Notes: generated by a model from the letters alone, not told the origin. 64,000 nucleotides of DNA from SZUA-430 sp044220975 (GCA_044220975.1 JBGAPZ010000009.1:1-64000), one strand, 5' to 3'; positions 52,612-61,061 are shown, counted from the stretch's first letter. Numbers and translations: made by a program.

Positions 52612-53136
52612 ATGAATTCGAACATAAAAGACCTCTTCGCCGAACTCGATCGACTGGGAATCGCCCACGTGACGATCACCCATCCGCCAGTCTTCACCGT
52701 CGAAGAGGCGAAACAACTGCGCGGCAAGATCGAAGGCGGCCACACGAAAAATCTGTTCCTCAAAGACAAGAAGGATCGGATGTTCCTCGGCGTAACACTC
52801 GAAGACGTACCCGTAGACCTTAAGGCGCTGGGACCGATGATCGGTGCGCGCGGTCGGCTCTCATTCGCGTCTGCGGATCTGCTCCGAGAACATCTCGGCG
52901 TCGAACCAGGATCGGTAACGCCCTTCGCGCTCTTCAACAATCGTACGCTGACGGTCACGCCAGTGTTCGACGAGGCCATGCTGATGATGAACCCGCTGAA
53001 CTTCCACCCGCTTGAAAACACTGCAACAACCGCTATTTCGAGCGCAGACCTGATGAAATTCGCCACGGCTTGCGGGCATAAGCCGCTGACCTTGCGCTTT
53101 CCGCGGCGCTTGGGCGAGGCTATAAGCGAGACCTGA
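52612..53136 (+). CDS. ProX-type aminoacyl-tRNA editing protein (YbaK/ProRS-associated domain)
   Basis: A 174-residue free-standing editing domain. It shows VTITHPPVFTVEEAKQLRGK, then GGHTKNLFLKDKKDRMFLGV with the catalytic-type Lys, and GSVTPFALFNNRTLTVTPVF. Such proteins hydrolyse wrongly charged tRNA, often Ala-tRNA(Pro). The family assignment is good. It starts 62 bases after the amidohydrolase and 35 bases before the thioredoxin gene. Confidence 0.92.
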   Translation: MNSNIKDLFAELDRLGIAHVTITHPPVFTVEEAKQLRGKIEGGHTKNLFLKDKKDRMFLGVTLEDVPVDLKALGPMIGARGRLSFASADLLREHLGVEPGSVTPFALFNNRTLTVTPVFDEAMLMMNPLNFHPLENTATTAISSADLMKFATACGHKPLTLRFPRRLGEAISET

Positions 53137-53171
53137 CAATGACTTACCGGCCAAGGGACTAACGGACTGAC

Positions 53172-54086
53172 ATGCAAATTCTCGGACAAAAACCAGAACC
53201 CACAACGGCCTCTCCTGACGGTCTGATCAAGGACAGCTCGGAACGTACGTTCGTCGCAGACGTGATCGAAGCGTCGCGCGAAGTGCCGGTCTTGGTCGAC
53301 TTCTGGGCCCCCTGGTGCGGCCCCTGCAAACAGCTCACGCCGGTACTTGAGAAGGTCGTCAAAGAAGCCAGGGGGGCGGTCAAACTCGTCAAGATCAACA
53401 TCGACGAGAACAAGCGCATCGCCGCTCAGATGCGAATTCAGTCGATCCCCGCAGTCTACGCGTTCCGCAACGGCCAGCCGGTCGACGGTTTTATGGGCGC
53501 ATTGAAGGAATCGGAGGTTCGCGACTTCATCAAGCGCTTGGGCGGCGACGCCGGCCCCTCGCCGATCGACGAACTGCTCGCCATTGCAGCAGAAGCGGTG
53601 ACCGCAAACGACCTCGGCACCGCAGCGCAAGCCTACGCGCAGGTTCTGCAAGAAGAGCCGCAGAACCCGGTGGCCTTGGGCGGCCTCGCGAAATGCTACC
53701 TCGCGACCGGAGATGTGGATCGCGCGAAGCAAGCGATGGCCATGGTCCCGCCTGAACACGCGAACCACGAAGCGATCGCTTCCGTTCAAGCGCAATTGAA
53801 ACTCGCAGGCCAAGCCGCAGTCGCCGGCGACGTTGGCCCGCTTCAGGCGAAGGTCCAACAAGACCCCGCGGATCATCAGGCGCGTCTCGATCTCGCAGCA
53901 GCCCTGGCCGCCCGTGGACAGTCCGAGCCCGCAATTGCCGAGTTGCTCGAAAGCATCCGTCGCGACCGCAACTGGAATGAAGCCGCCGCGCGCAAGCAAC
54001 TGCTGACCTTGTTCGAGGCTTTGGGCGCGGCCGATCCTGCAGTCCAATCCGGCCGCCGCAAGCTCTCAGCTCTGCTTTTCTCTTGA
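53172..54086 (+). CDS. ybbN: Thioredoxin-TPR fusion (YbbN/CnoX family)
   Basis: A 304-residue protein. The N-terminal thioredoxin domain has the active site WAPWCGPCK with Cys49 and Cys52. The C-terminal ~180 residues are TPR repeats (AAQAYAQVLQEEPQNPVALG, GGLAKCYLATGDVDRAKQAM, ARLDLAAALAARGQSEPAIA). E. coli YbbN/CnoX helps proteins fold under oxidative stress and lacks a full CxxC; this one keeps CGPC, so redox activity is likely. It leads a compact quality-control string: LON domain, Trm112, DUF971. Confidence 0.93.
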   Translation: MQILGQKPEPTTASPDGLIKDSSERTFVADVIEASREVPVLVDFWAPWCGPCKQLTPVLEKVVKEARGAVKLVKINIDENKRIAAQMRIQSIPAVYAFRNGQPVDGFMGALKESEVRDFIKRLGGDAGPSPIDELLAIAAEAVTANDLGTAAQAYAQVLQEEPQNPVALGGLAKCYLATGDVDRAKQAMAMVPPEHANHEAIASVQAQLKLAGQAAVAGDVGPLQAKVQQDPADHQARLDLAAALAARGQSEPAIAELLESIRRDRNWNEAAARKQLLTLFEALGAADPAVQSGRRKLSALLFS

Positions 54087-54097
54087 AGGTCCGGTAG

Positions 54098-54745
54098 ATG
54101 CCGAGCGTGCCGATACCGAGCTTGGCCGACCTACCGAAGACGATCCCGGTCTTCCCGCTTGCAGGCGCGCTACTCCTGCCGCGCGGGCGCCTGCCGCTTA
54201 ATATTTTCGAACCGCGCTACCTTGCCATGGTCGACACGGCGCTTCGACAAACCCGCGTCATCGGCATGGTTCAGCCGACCGTCGAAGACGAACGGCGCCC
54301 GAAGCTCTACCCCGTCGGCTGTCTGGGCCGCCTCACGTCATGGAGCGACACCGGCGACGGCCGTTTTTTCATCACGCTCTCGGGCGTCATCCGTTTTCGC
54401 ATCGCGCAAGAACTGAAAACACCCTCGCCCTACCGCGAAGTGGAGCCCGACTTCGCCCCTTACGCCGACGACCTCAAAGATGCCGATGACGACAATTACA
54501 TCGACCGAAAGCGCCTCGGCGCTTGTTTGAAAAGTTACATGGAGCAAAAGCGCATTGAAGCCGACCTCTCGCTAATCGAACGCGCACCTGCGGAAACTTT
54601 GATCAACTCGCTCTCGATGATCTGCCCGTTTGCGCCCGCCGAAAAACAGGCGCTGCTCGAAGCGGGAACGCTGGCCGATCGCGCACAACTGCTGACCACC
54701 CTGATCGAGATGGCCGCGACCGGTCACGGAGGCACCCTGCAATGA
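54098..54745 (+). CDS. LON substrate-binding-domain protein
   Basis: A 215-residue protein made only of the N-terminal domain of Lon protease: KTIPVFPLAGALLLPRGRLP, LNIFEPRYLAMVDTALRQTR, GRLTSWSDTGDGRFFITLSG. It lacks ATPase and protease parts. In many alphaproteobacteria it lies between the thioredoxin-TPR gene and Trm112, as here. Role unknown, possibly binding proteins. It overlaps the Trm112 gene by 4 bases. Confidence 0.93.
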   Translation: MPSVPIPSLADLPKTIPVFPLAGALLLPRGRLPLNIFEPRYLAMVDTALRQTRVIGMVQPTVEDERRPKLYPVGCLGRLTSWSDTGDGRFFITLSGVIRFRIAQELKTPSPYREVEPDFAPYADDLKDADDDNYIDRKRLGACLKSYMEQKRIEADLSLIERAPAETLINSLSMICPFAPAEKQALLEAGTLADRAQLLTTLIEMAATGHGGTLQ

Positions 54746-54942
54746 GCGAGACAGAAGCCCGCGTCGATCCGAAGCTGCTTGAGATCCTGGTCTGCCCGGT
54801 AACGAAAGCGGCACTTACCTACGATGCCGCGAAACAGGAGCTGATCTCGAAGGCAGCCCGCCTCGCCTATCCGATCAAGAACGGCATCCCGATTATGCTG
54901 GCCGACGAAGCACGCGACCTAAGCGACGAAGAACTTAGATGA
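54742..54942 (+). CDS. Trm112-like small protein (UPF0434/YcaR)
   Basis: A 66-residue protein: LLEILVCPVTKAALTYDAAK, then LAYPIKNGIPIMLADEARDL. The single Cys and the IPIML motif fit YcaR-type Trm112-like proteins, which resemble eukaryotic activators of methyltransferases though most cysteines for zinc are missing. It overlaps the genes on both sides by 4 bases. Confidence 0.93.
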   Translation: MSETEARVDPKLLEILVCPVTKAALTYDAAKQELISKAARLAYPIKNGIPIMLADEARDLSDEELR

Positions 54943-55304
54943 GCGACGCCCCGTGGGTCACCGACCTGCACTATAAAAAGGCCGACCGCACATTGACCGT
55001 GACGTTCCAAGACGGCATGAAATTTGCGCTTCCTGCGGAATATCTGCGCGTTGAAAGCCCCTCCGCTGAAGTGCAAGGTCACGGCGCCGCGACGAAGGTG
55101 ACGGTCGCCGGCAAACGTAGCGTCGCGATCGACCGCATCGAACCTGTCGGCCGCTACGCCGTCCGCCTTGTATTTGACGACGGCCACGACACGGGCCTCT
55201 TCTCCTGGGACTACCTGCACCAACTCGGCCGCGACAAGACAAAGCGCTGGTTCGAGTACGAGCAACGCCTGAAAGCCGCAGGACTGTCGCGTGATCCCGC
55301 GTGA
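54939..55304 (+). CDS. DUF971 protein
   Basis: A 121-residue protein matching DUF971 (N-terminal domain of gamma-butyrobetaine hydroxylase). Motifs: DGMKFALPAEYLRVESPSAE, YAVRLVFDDGHDTGLFSWDY and LHQLGRD. In some proteins DUF971 is linked with iron-sulfur or Mrp proteins. No oxygenase domain follows. It overlaps Trm112 by 4 bases upstream and the next gene by 14 bases. Confidence 0.92.
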   Translation: MSDAPWVTDLHYKKADRTLTVTFQDGMKFALPAEYLRVESPSAEVQGHGAATKVTVAGKRSVAIDRIEPVGRYAVRLVFDDGHDTGLFSWDYLHQLGRDKTKRWFEYEQRLKAAGLSRDPA

Positions 55305-55659
55305 ACTTTGGATTTTCGTCGCCGTCTTAATCGGCATGGTCGCCTGGCGGATCTGGGGCGATCGCGTCGTCCGCGCCGTCCGGGCCCACGATCAGCGCCG
55401 CCGCGACGCCGACCTGCAAGCCTATGTCGACCGCATGAACCCGAACGCCCACTTCCGCCAGTCGGTCGACCAAATCAACGACGCAACGGCGCCGATTGAA
55501 CCGCAAAAAAACGGCACCGCAATCTGGAACGGCCAAACCTACGCCAGCCGCGACGAAGCCGAAGCCGCTCGTTGGCGCCACGTCATCACACAAGCGAGAG
55601 ACTTCTACCAAGACCTCGATCGCAACCTCGGCCACAAGATCAGAGGCCCGCAGCGCTAG
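55291..55659 (+). CDS. Small single-helix membrane protein
   Basis: A 122-residue protein starting with GTG inside the end of DUF971. It has one N-terminal helix (RELWIFVAVLIGMVAWRIWG) and a basic, helical cytoplasmic part with the short motif GTAIWNGQTYASRDEAEAAR, which resembles a substrate-tag-like repeat. No known family. Its 3' end overlaps the converging Ubi hydroxylase by 20 bases. Confidence 0.72.
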   Translation: MIPRELWIFVAVLIGMVAWRIWGDRVVRAVRAHDQRRRDADLQAYVDRMNPNAHFRQSVDQINDATAPIEPQKNGTAIWNGQTYASRDEAEAARWRHVITQARDFYQDLDRNLGHKIRGPQR

Positions 55660-56884
55660 ACTCACGCATGAGCTTTGGCAACGCGCCCGTCCCGTCGCTG
55701 GCGTGTTGCATGAAGAAACGCTTCAGCGGCGCGATAGCGTCGACCATATCGAGCCCGATCCGCCTGACGGCAGCGATCGCCGCAATATCGTTTGAGAACA
55801 ACCGATTGAGCGCATCGAACGAGGCCGTGAACAGAGCATTGTCGAACCGCCGCCATGTTTCGTACCGCGCGAGCGCACTTTCAGAGCCGATATCGAGCCC
55901 CAGCGAGCGCGCCTCCGCGATCACTTCCGCAAGCGCCGCCGCATCGCGCAGGCCCAGATTGAGCCCCTGCCCCGCGATCGGATGCACGCCATGCGCCGCA
56001 TCGCCCGCCAGCGCGAACCGCGGCGCGACATAGGACATCGCAAGGTGCATCGACAAAGGATAGGACCACCGCGGCCCCTCAAGCGACAACCGCCCCCATT
56101 GATCGCCGAAGCGCTGCGCCACTTCGGCAATGAACGCCGCGTCATCGAGCTTCAGATAAGCCGGCGCCTGATCCGCCCGCTCCGACCACACGATCGATGA
56201 GCGATACCCCTTCATCGGCAAAATCGCGAAAGGCCCCGACCCGAAGAACAGTTCATACGCCGTGCCGTCGTGAGGCTTCTCGTGCCCGATCGTGGCGACG
56301 ATCCCCGTCTGTTTGTACGACCACCCGACGGTCTTGATCCCCGCGGCCTCGCGCAGCGGCGACTCCCGCCCATCCGCCGCCACGATGAGCGAGGCCTTCA
56401 GCCGCCGCCCGGAACCAAGTTGAACGTCGACAAAATTGCGCTCGACGGTCGCCGCCTGCACGCGCTCCGGCGCAATCAGCGTGAGCGCCGAAACGCCTTC
56501 GACCCCGCGCTGCAGAGCCATCCGGAAATGCCGGTTCTCGATCATGTGCGCGAGCGGCGCCTCGCCCATCTCGCGGTGATCGAAGTGGAGCAACGCCGCC
56601 GACGCACCCTCGCGCACGGAACCGTCGCCGACAATGATGTCGCTGATCGGCTGTGCTTGGGTCTTCAGATCTGCCCAAAGCCCCAGCGCCTCCAGCAACC
56701 GCCGCGACGCCGGTGAAAACGAACTGACCCTCCCGTCGAATTTCGCATCGACGACGGCCGCTGGATCGAGCCCGTCAACGACCGCCGTCTCGACGCCGGC
56801 CTGCGCCAGCGCCAACCCAAGCGTGAGCCCAACCATGCCCCCACCGGCCACCACAACTTCAAATTTGTCTTGGCTGTTCGCCAT
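55640..56884 (-). CDS. UbiH/UbiF/COQ6-family FAD monooxygenase
   Basis: A 414-residue flavin hydroxylase that probably adds a hydroxyl to a ubiquinone precursor. The FAD Rossmann motif is VVVAGGGMVGLTLGLALAQA near the N-terminus. The second FAD motif is FALAGDAAHGVHPIAGQGLN, followed by LGLRDAAALAEVI, which is diagnostic for this family. The middle has LIVAADGRESPLREAAGIKT. Which ring position is hydroxylated cannot be told. MANSQDKFEV is the probable start; a longer upstream form lacks a family match. Confidence 0.92.
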   Translation of the reverse strand: MANSQDKFEVVVAGGGMVGLTLGLALAQAGVETAVVDGLDPAAVVDAKFDGRVSSFSPASRRLLEALGLWADLKTQAQPISDIIVGDGSVREGASAALLHFDHREMGEAPLAHMIENRHFRMALQRGVEGVSALTLIAPERVQAATVERNFVDVQLGSGRRLKASLIVAADGRESPLREAAGIKTVGWSYKQTGIVATIGHEKPHDGTAYELFFGSGPFAILPMKGYRSSIVWSERADQAPAYLKLDDAAFIAEVAQRFGDQWGRLSLEGPRWSYPLSMHLAMSYVAPRFALAGDAAHGVHPIAGQGLNLGLRDAAALAEVIAEARSLGLDIGSESALARYETWRRFDNALFTASFDALNRLFSNDIAAIAAVRRIGLDMVDAIAPLKRFFMQHASDGTGALPKLMRESSAAGL

Positions 56885-57058
56885 GTCGATCAATGAGATA
56901 GGCCTGAAATGTTGGAGCGCCAACCCCGCCAAGGGCCGCAGCACCTTTGCCCAAATTAACGGCAATGGGCGGAAAAAACTGCCGATAGTTCAGGCACGCA
57001 TTCGTCTGCAGCACCCCCGATCATTGCACTGCAACATTGCCAACGAAGCGAGGGCTCC

Positions 57059-57397
57059 ATGAAATTCATCACGGCGATCATCAAGCCGTTCAAGCTCGAC
57101 GAGGTCCGCGAAGAGCTGACAAAGCTCGGCGTCCAAGGTTTGACCGTCACCGAGGTCAAAGGCTTCGGCCGTCAAAAGGGCCACCGCGAAATCTACCGCG
57201 GCGCCGAGTACGCGATCAGCTTTGTGCCCAAAATCAAAATCGAAGTCGCCGTTACAAGCGATCTCGCCGACAGCGTCGTGCAGACGATCACCAAGACCGC
57301 GAAGTCCGGCCAAGTCGGCGACGGCAAAATCTTCGTCATGGACCTGGAACACGTCGTGCGCATCCGCACCGGCGAAACCGACAACGAGGCGCTGTGA
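57059..57397 (+). CDS. glnK: PII nitrogen regulatory protein
   Basis: A 112-residue PII protein. It begins MKFITAIIKPFKLDEVREEL and has the T-loop Tyr51 in HREIYRGAEYAI, the uridylylation site. The B loop is KSGQVGDGKIFV, which binds ATP or ADP, and the C loop IRTGETDNEAL. It binds ammonium channels in low-demand conditions, and the next gene is amtB. GAGGG lies 5 bases before ATG. I did not find a convincing sigma-54 promoter upstream. Confidence 0.96.
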   Translation: MKFITAIIKPFKLDEVREELTKLGVQGLTVTEVKGFGRQKGHREIYRGAEYAISFVPKIKIEVAVTSDLADSVVQTITKTAKSGQVGDGKIFVMDLEHVVRIRTGETDNEAL

Positions 57398-57447
57398 TGA
57401 CCGGCGACCAACTCGACCAATTCTCGACGACAAAAATGGGAAAACCA

Positions 57448-58923
57448 ATGTCTCGCACTCTGAATTTTTCTTCGCGCAGGCTTTTTGCTGCGCTTCTGAC
57501 GGCAGGCGGACTGGCGCTCGGCACGTTGATGCCGGCCTACGCGCAACCTGAAACGCCACCTGCAACACCGGCCACCACAGAGGCGCCGGCTACCGAAGCC
57601 CCCGCCACGCCTGCTGCCGAAACGCCGGCGCCAACCGAAGCGGCTCCAGCAGAAGCTGCAGCCCCGGCCGTGGCCCTCCCCGCGCACGCGGTCCCGCTCA
57701 AGCTCGACACCGGCGACACCGCCTGGATGCTGACCTCAACCGCGCTTGTCCTCATGATGACGATCCCGGGCTTGGCGCTCTTCTACGGCGGCATGGTCCG
57801 CAAGAAGAACATCTTGGCGACGGCAGCACAAAGCTTCGCGATCACGGCGCTCGTCACCGTCCTTTGGGCGGTCATCGGCTACTCACTCGCCTTCACGAAC
57901 GGCGGCGACAGCCAAAACTACATCGGCGGCTTCTCGCGCGTGATGTTGGCGGGCATGGGAATGGATGTCGCGCACTCGCTTGCAGCGACGATCCCCGAGT
58001 CCGTCTTCATGACCTTCCAGATGACGTTCGCCATCATCACGCCGGCGCTCATCACCGGCGCATTCGCTGATCGCATGAAATTCTCGTCAATGCTGGTCTT
58101 CATGACGTTGTGGCTGCTGCTGGTCTATTCGCCGATCGCACACTGGGTCTGGGGCGGCGGCTTCTTGGGAAGCCTCGGTGTACTCGACTTCGCAGGCGGC
58201 ACCGTCGTGCACCTGAACGCGGGTATCGCGGGCCTCGTCTGCGCCTACGTGCTCGGCCCACGCGTCGGCTATGGCACAGAGAACATGTCGCCCCACAATC
58301 TGCTCTACGCGTTGATCGGTGCATCGATGCTATGGGTCGGCTGGTTCGGCTTCAACGCAGGATCGGCCGTCGCGGCGAACGCGCTTGCAGGCATTGCGCT
58401 CGCAAACACGCAGATCGCTACCGCCGCAGCAGCGCTGTCGTGGATGATCATCGAATGGCTCGTACAAAAGAAGCCGAGCGTTTTGGGCCTCCTCTCTGGT
58501 GCCGTCGCAGGCCTCGTCGCGATCACACCGGCGGCCGGCTTCGTTGATCCGTCGGGCGCGCTCTACATCGGCCTAATCGCAGGCGTCGTTTGCTTTGCTG
58601 CCGCCGTTTGGCTGAAGAAAGCCATGGGCTACGACGACTCGCTTGACGCATTCGGCGTGCACGGCGTCGGCGGCGCGACAGGTGCCATTCTCACTGGCGT
58701 CTTCGCGCTCTCCTCGATCAACAGCCTCGGCAAAGGCGCGATCGACGGCAAGCCGGAGCAAATCTGGATCCAGATCCAAGGCATCGGCATGGCAGGCGCC
58801 TACTGCGCCTTGGTCACGACCGTGATCCTACTCGCCCTGCACTACACGATCGGCCTGCGCGTCACCAAAGACGAAGAAGTCGAAGGCCTCGACCTCACGC
58901 AACACGGCGAACGCATCCACTAG
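57448..58923 (+). CDS. amtB: Ammonium transporter AmtB
   Basis: A 491-residue channel with a cleavable signal peptide (RLFAALLTAGGLALGTLMPA, then YAQ) and an Ala/Pro/Glu/Thr-rich exported linker (~33-80) before the eleven-helix Amt fold. The pore twin histidines are His232 (SPIAHWVWGGG) and His405 (GVHGVGG). Signature pieces include GLALFYGGMVRKKN and AGGTVVHLNAGIAG. ATG 57448 is chosen because GGGAAAACC precedes it; an in-frame ATG at 57397, overlapping the glnK stop, is an alternative. A strong terminator follows. Confidence 0.95.
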   Translation: MSRTLNFSSRRLFAALLTAGGLALGTLMPAYAQPETPPATPATTEAPATEAPATPAAETPAPTEAAPAEAAAPAVALPAHAVPLKLDTGDTAWMLTSTALVLMMTIPGLALFYGGMVRKKNILATAAQSFAITALVTVLWAVIGYSLAFTNGGDSQNYIGGFSRVMLAGMGMDVAHSLAATIPESVFMTFQMTFAIITPALITGAFADRMKFSSMLVFMTLWLLLVYSPIAHWVWGGGFLGSLGVLDFAGGTVVHLNAGIAGLVCAYVLGPRVGYGTENMSPHNLLYALIGASMLWVGWFGFNAGSAVAANALAGIALANTQIATAAAALSWMIIEWLVQKKPSVLGLLSGAVAGLVAITPAAGFVDPSGALYIGLIAGVVCFAAAVWLKKAMGYDDSLDAFGVHGVGGATGAILTGVFALSSINSLGKGAIDGKPEQIWIQIQGIGMAGAYCALVTTVILLALHYTIGLRVTKDEEVEGLDLTQHGERIH

Positions 58924-58953
58924 GTTCCTTTCCTCTCCTGTTCAAACAAGGCA

Positions 58954-58982
58954 AAAGGCGCTCACAAAAGGAGCGCCTTTTT
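58954..58982 (+). terminator. Intrinsic terminator after glnK-amtB
   Basis: Arms AAAGGCGCTC (58954-58963) and GAGCGCCTTT (58971-58980) are fully complementary with a 7-base loop, followed by TT to give a five-T run. It lies 31 bases after the amtB stop. Confidence 0.92.
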
Positions 58983-59046
58983 CACGCCCCTCGCCGCCTG
59001 CGCGTTGGCCGTCGCGATGTGGATGCCCACCACCCCCGTCATGCCC

Positions 59047-59067
59047 GGGCTTGACCCGGCCACCCAG
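59047..59067. repeat. REP-like 21-base element, copy 1
   Basis: A GC-rich element starting GGGCTTGACCCGG and ending CCACCCAG, inside a larger imperfect palindrome with CATGCCCGGG just before it. Its reverse complement occurs at 61041-61061 with one mismatch in 21. Similar CCCGGGCTTGACCCGG palindromes are common intergenic repeats in alphaproteobacteria, from memory. Confidence 0.7.
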
Positions 59068-59072
59068 GGACG

Positions 59073-59384
59073 GTGACTGTGCCAATCGCTATGCGAGACG
59101 ACGTCGCGATCCTGATCAACCTGAGCGCTGTGCTCGCCAGCGGCCTCCTGGTTGCGATCTACATCATGATGCAAACGGGCGCGTTCCCCGATACGCATTT
59201 CGGACGCAACGTGTTTCCGACGGTTGGTGTCGGCGCTGTCCTCGTCGGGTTGGTCAGCCAGTTCGATCCAAGCGGTTTGGCCGTCGCCGTCGCGCTATGG
59301 TTGGGCACGATCGTCCTCGCAGCAGCTTACGGCGCGAGCCTCGACCTCTGGGCCTGGCTTCGCGGCGACTACGATCGAGGTTAG
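59073..59384 (+). CDS. Small membrane protein of unknown function
   Basis: A 103-residue protein with three hydrophobic helices: VAILINLSAVLASGLLVAIY, PTVGVGAVLVGLVSQF and LAVAVALWLGTIVLAAAYGA. Start is unsure: GTG 59073 directly after AGGGACG, or ATG 59091. It begins inside or beside the repeat. No family recognised. Confidence 0.6.
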   Translation: MTVPIAMRDDVAILINLSAVLASGLLVAIYIMMQTGAFPDTHFGRNVFPTVGVGAVLVGLVSQFDPSGLAVAVALWLGTIVLAAAYGASLDLWAWLRGDYDRG

Positions 59385-59419
59385 TCTCCGAGATCGGCTT
59401 TGAGGGTCGGGGTAAACAA

Positions 59420-60238
59420 ATGAAGCATCCCATCTGGATCGCCATAGCCTTGGTCGCCGCGGCGCTGCCGTCTGCGCCATGTGCCGCAAAGACGAACGAC
59501 TGTCCGCCGGCGAACGCGCAATGGACCGACGCGAACGTCGCGCAGTGCATCGCCGACCTGACGAAACGGATCGACCAACGCCCCGCGCAAAGCACTGATC
59601 GTGTCGAACTCCTGAGCCAGAGGGCGCACCTTCACGAGTTCCTGCAGCGCCAACGCTCCGCAACCGGCGACAAGGGCGCCAAGACGTCGTTCGAGGCCGC
59701 TTTGGCGGACTATTCCGAAGCGCTCGCGATCGCCCCGCGCAACGACGAGCTCCGCCGCAAGCGCGCCCAGTTGTTGATCGAGATGGGCCGCGGTGAAGAC
59801 GCGCTCAAAGACGCGGAAACGCTTCTCGCGCAGGAACAAGCCAGCGTCCGGGATCAAGCGCTGAAGGGCGACGCACTCGCCGCCACGAAGCGGCACAAAG
59901 AGGCGATCGCAGTCTACACGCGCGCCATCGCTCTCGCGCAATCCTGCGCGGAGGCGAGCCAGATTCAGGAGCAAGTGAACAAATATCGTCACGCTTTCGA
60001 CCCGCCGCCAACGAAGGAACAAGCGCTCGAAGAAATGCGAAACATGCGCAACAGGCCGATCCACGATGTCCCCGAGACGGCGGTGAAGCAAGTCGGCTTC
60101 CCGTGCGCGCCCTCGCCACCCAACACGTTCGATGAACTAGTGATGTGGAAGAGCAATCTGTTCGAGCGGCGAGGCGATAGCCATCACGCGCTGGACGACC
60201 GCTGGTCTGCAATCAGGACTACGAATACGCGGTATTGA
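59420..60238 (+). CDS. Exported TPR-like protein, probable 5' part of a frameshifted gene
   Basis: A 272-residue reading frame with a signal peptide (MKHPIWIAIALVAAALPSAP) and TPR-like helices (FEAALADYSEALAIAPRNDE, KRHKEAIAVYTRAIALAQSC). The last residues (RWSAIRTTNTRY) look unrelated to the rest. Reading instead the frame open from 60181, the protein would continue RPLVCNQDYEYAVLINSTPA and on into the next ORF. A one-base deletion (or two-base insertion) somewhere in 60181-60230 explains this. A sequencing error is equally possible. Confidence 0.65.
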   Translation: MKHPIWIAIALVAAALPSAPCAAKTNDCPPANAQWTDANVAQCIADLTKRIDQRPAQSTDRVELLSQRAHLHEFLQRQRSATGDKGAKTSFEAALADYSEALAIAPRNDELRRKRAQLLIEMGRGEDALKDAETLLAQEQASVRDQALKGDALAATKRHKEAIAVYTRAIALAQSCAEASQIQEQVNKYRHAFDPPPTKEQALEEMRNMRNRPIHDVPETAVKQVGFPCAPSPPNTFDELVMWKSNLFERRGDSHHALDDRWSAIRTTNTRY

Positions 60239-60609
60239 TCAACTCCACGCCCGCCTTTGCCGCCATCCGCCTCTGCGAGCTCGAGATCGACATGGGGCTA
60301 GACTACTCGGCCGTGGAGCACTGCCGCCAAGCGTTCGGTGGAAACGCCTACTCAATCCTGAGCGACCCAGAGTTGGCCGCGAAGGTCGGCACCTACTTGC
60401 TCGAAGACGGGGACCTCAAAAGCGCCTGCCGCATCGCGTTGCCGTTCGCCGATCTGCCCCCTGGTGCGTTCGGAGCGGACAAAGCCATGCAAGCTTACCT
60501 CGATCACCCGAAGATGAAGGCCTTGCAGCAGCGCGTGAAAGGCGCGCTCGCCGGCGCGGGCCTCACGCGCTGCAGCGTAGAGTTCCGCCCGCCGTCGGTG
60601 TCCAGATAG
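60235..60609 (+). CDS. Probable 3' part of the same TPR-like gene, in another frame
   Basis: A reading frame of 124 codons from a TTG at 60235 that overlaps the previous TGA. The sequence (FAAIRLCELEIDMGLDYSAV, EHCRQAFGGNAYSILSDPEL, TYLLEDGDLKSACRIALPFA) is the helical-repeat type of the preceding protein and has no signal or good start of its own. The frame is open back to 60181, so it is better read as the shifted end of the preceding gene. Translational coupling through the TTGA overlap is the alternative. Confidence 0.55.
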   Translation: MINSTPAFAAIRLCELEIDMGLDYSAVEHCRQAFGGNAYSILSDPELAAKVGTYLLEDGDLKSACRIALPFADLPPGAFGADKAMQAYLDHPKMKALQQRVKGALAGAGLTRCSVEFRPPSVSR

Positions 60610-60629
60610 ACTGTCATGGCGAGCGACCG

Positions 60630-60917
60630 TCACAGGGCGTTGGCGATATTATTGTTCAGATAAGCAAATACGACGAAGCCGCCGATCTCAAGTAGCCAAA
60701 GCACGACGCTGCGCCCGCTGGGTGTGACGATCGAATGTCGTATGCCTCGGCTGAGTGCGAAGAGCACCGAAGCGTAGAGCGCGAGCGGAAGCAGAGGGAT
60801 GGCGCTCTCATCCGATCGCTCGACCGGTAAAGTTAGAGCGAGCGCTCCAAGCAAGCACACGGCTTCGATCGTACCGACAACCGCGGTTCTAGCGGAGCCG
60901 GATAGCCGACCTTTCAT
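60630..60917 (-). CDS. Small membrane protein of unknown function
   Basis: A 95-residue protein with about three helices: TAVVGTIEAVCLLGALALTL, PLLPLALYASVLFALSRGI and VLWLLEIGGFVVFAYLNNNI. Start ATG 60917 has GAGG four bases upstream; other in-frame starts at 60932 and 60974 are possible. Converges on the TPR gene. No family recognised. Confidence 0.55.
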   Translation of the reverse strand: MKGRLSGSARTAVVGTIEAVCLLGALALTLPVERSDESAIPLLPLALYASVLFALSRGIRHSIVTPSGRSVVLWLLEIGGFVVFAYLNNNIANAL

Positions 60918-61040
60918 GACACCTCGCACCATGGAAGCGGACTTTTCTATGCGCCACTTTTTAGACGCCCGCACCCACCTATTGTCATCCGCCTTCGCCT
61001 TCGCGGACCATGACTATCAAGGAAGAATGCGGCTACCTCT

Positions 61041-61061
61041 CTGGGTGGGCGGGTCAAGCCC
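61041..61061. repeat. REP-like 21-base element, copy 2 (inverted)
   Basis: The reverse complement of copy 1 (59047-59067) with a single mismatch: begins CTGGGTGG and ends GGGTCAAGCCC. It lies in the 205-base gap before the aminotransferase gene. Together the copies bracket a stretch of unknown small genes. Confidence 0.7.

Noticed and set aside
56885..57058. Sigma-54 promoter before glnK
   Set aside because: GGCACG occurs at about 56993, but no GC lies the required 10 bases further on; other GG/GC pairs also have the wrong spacing.
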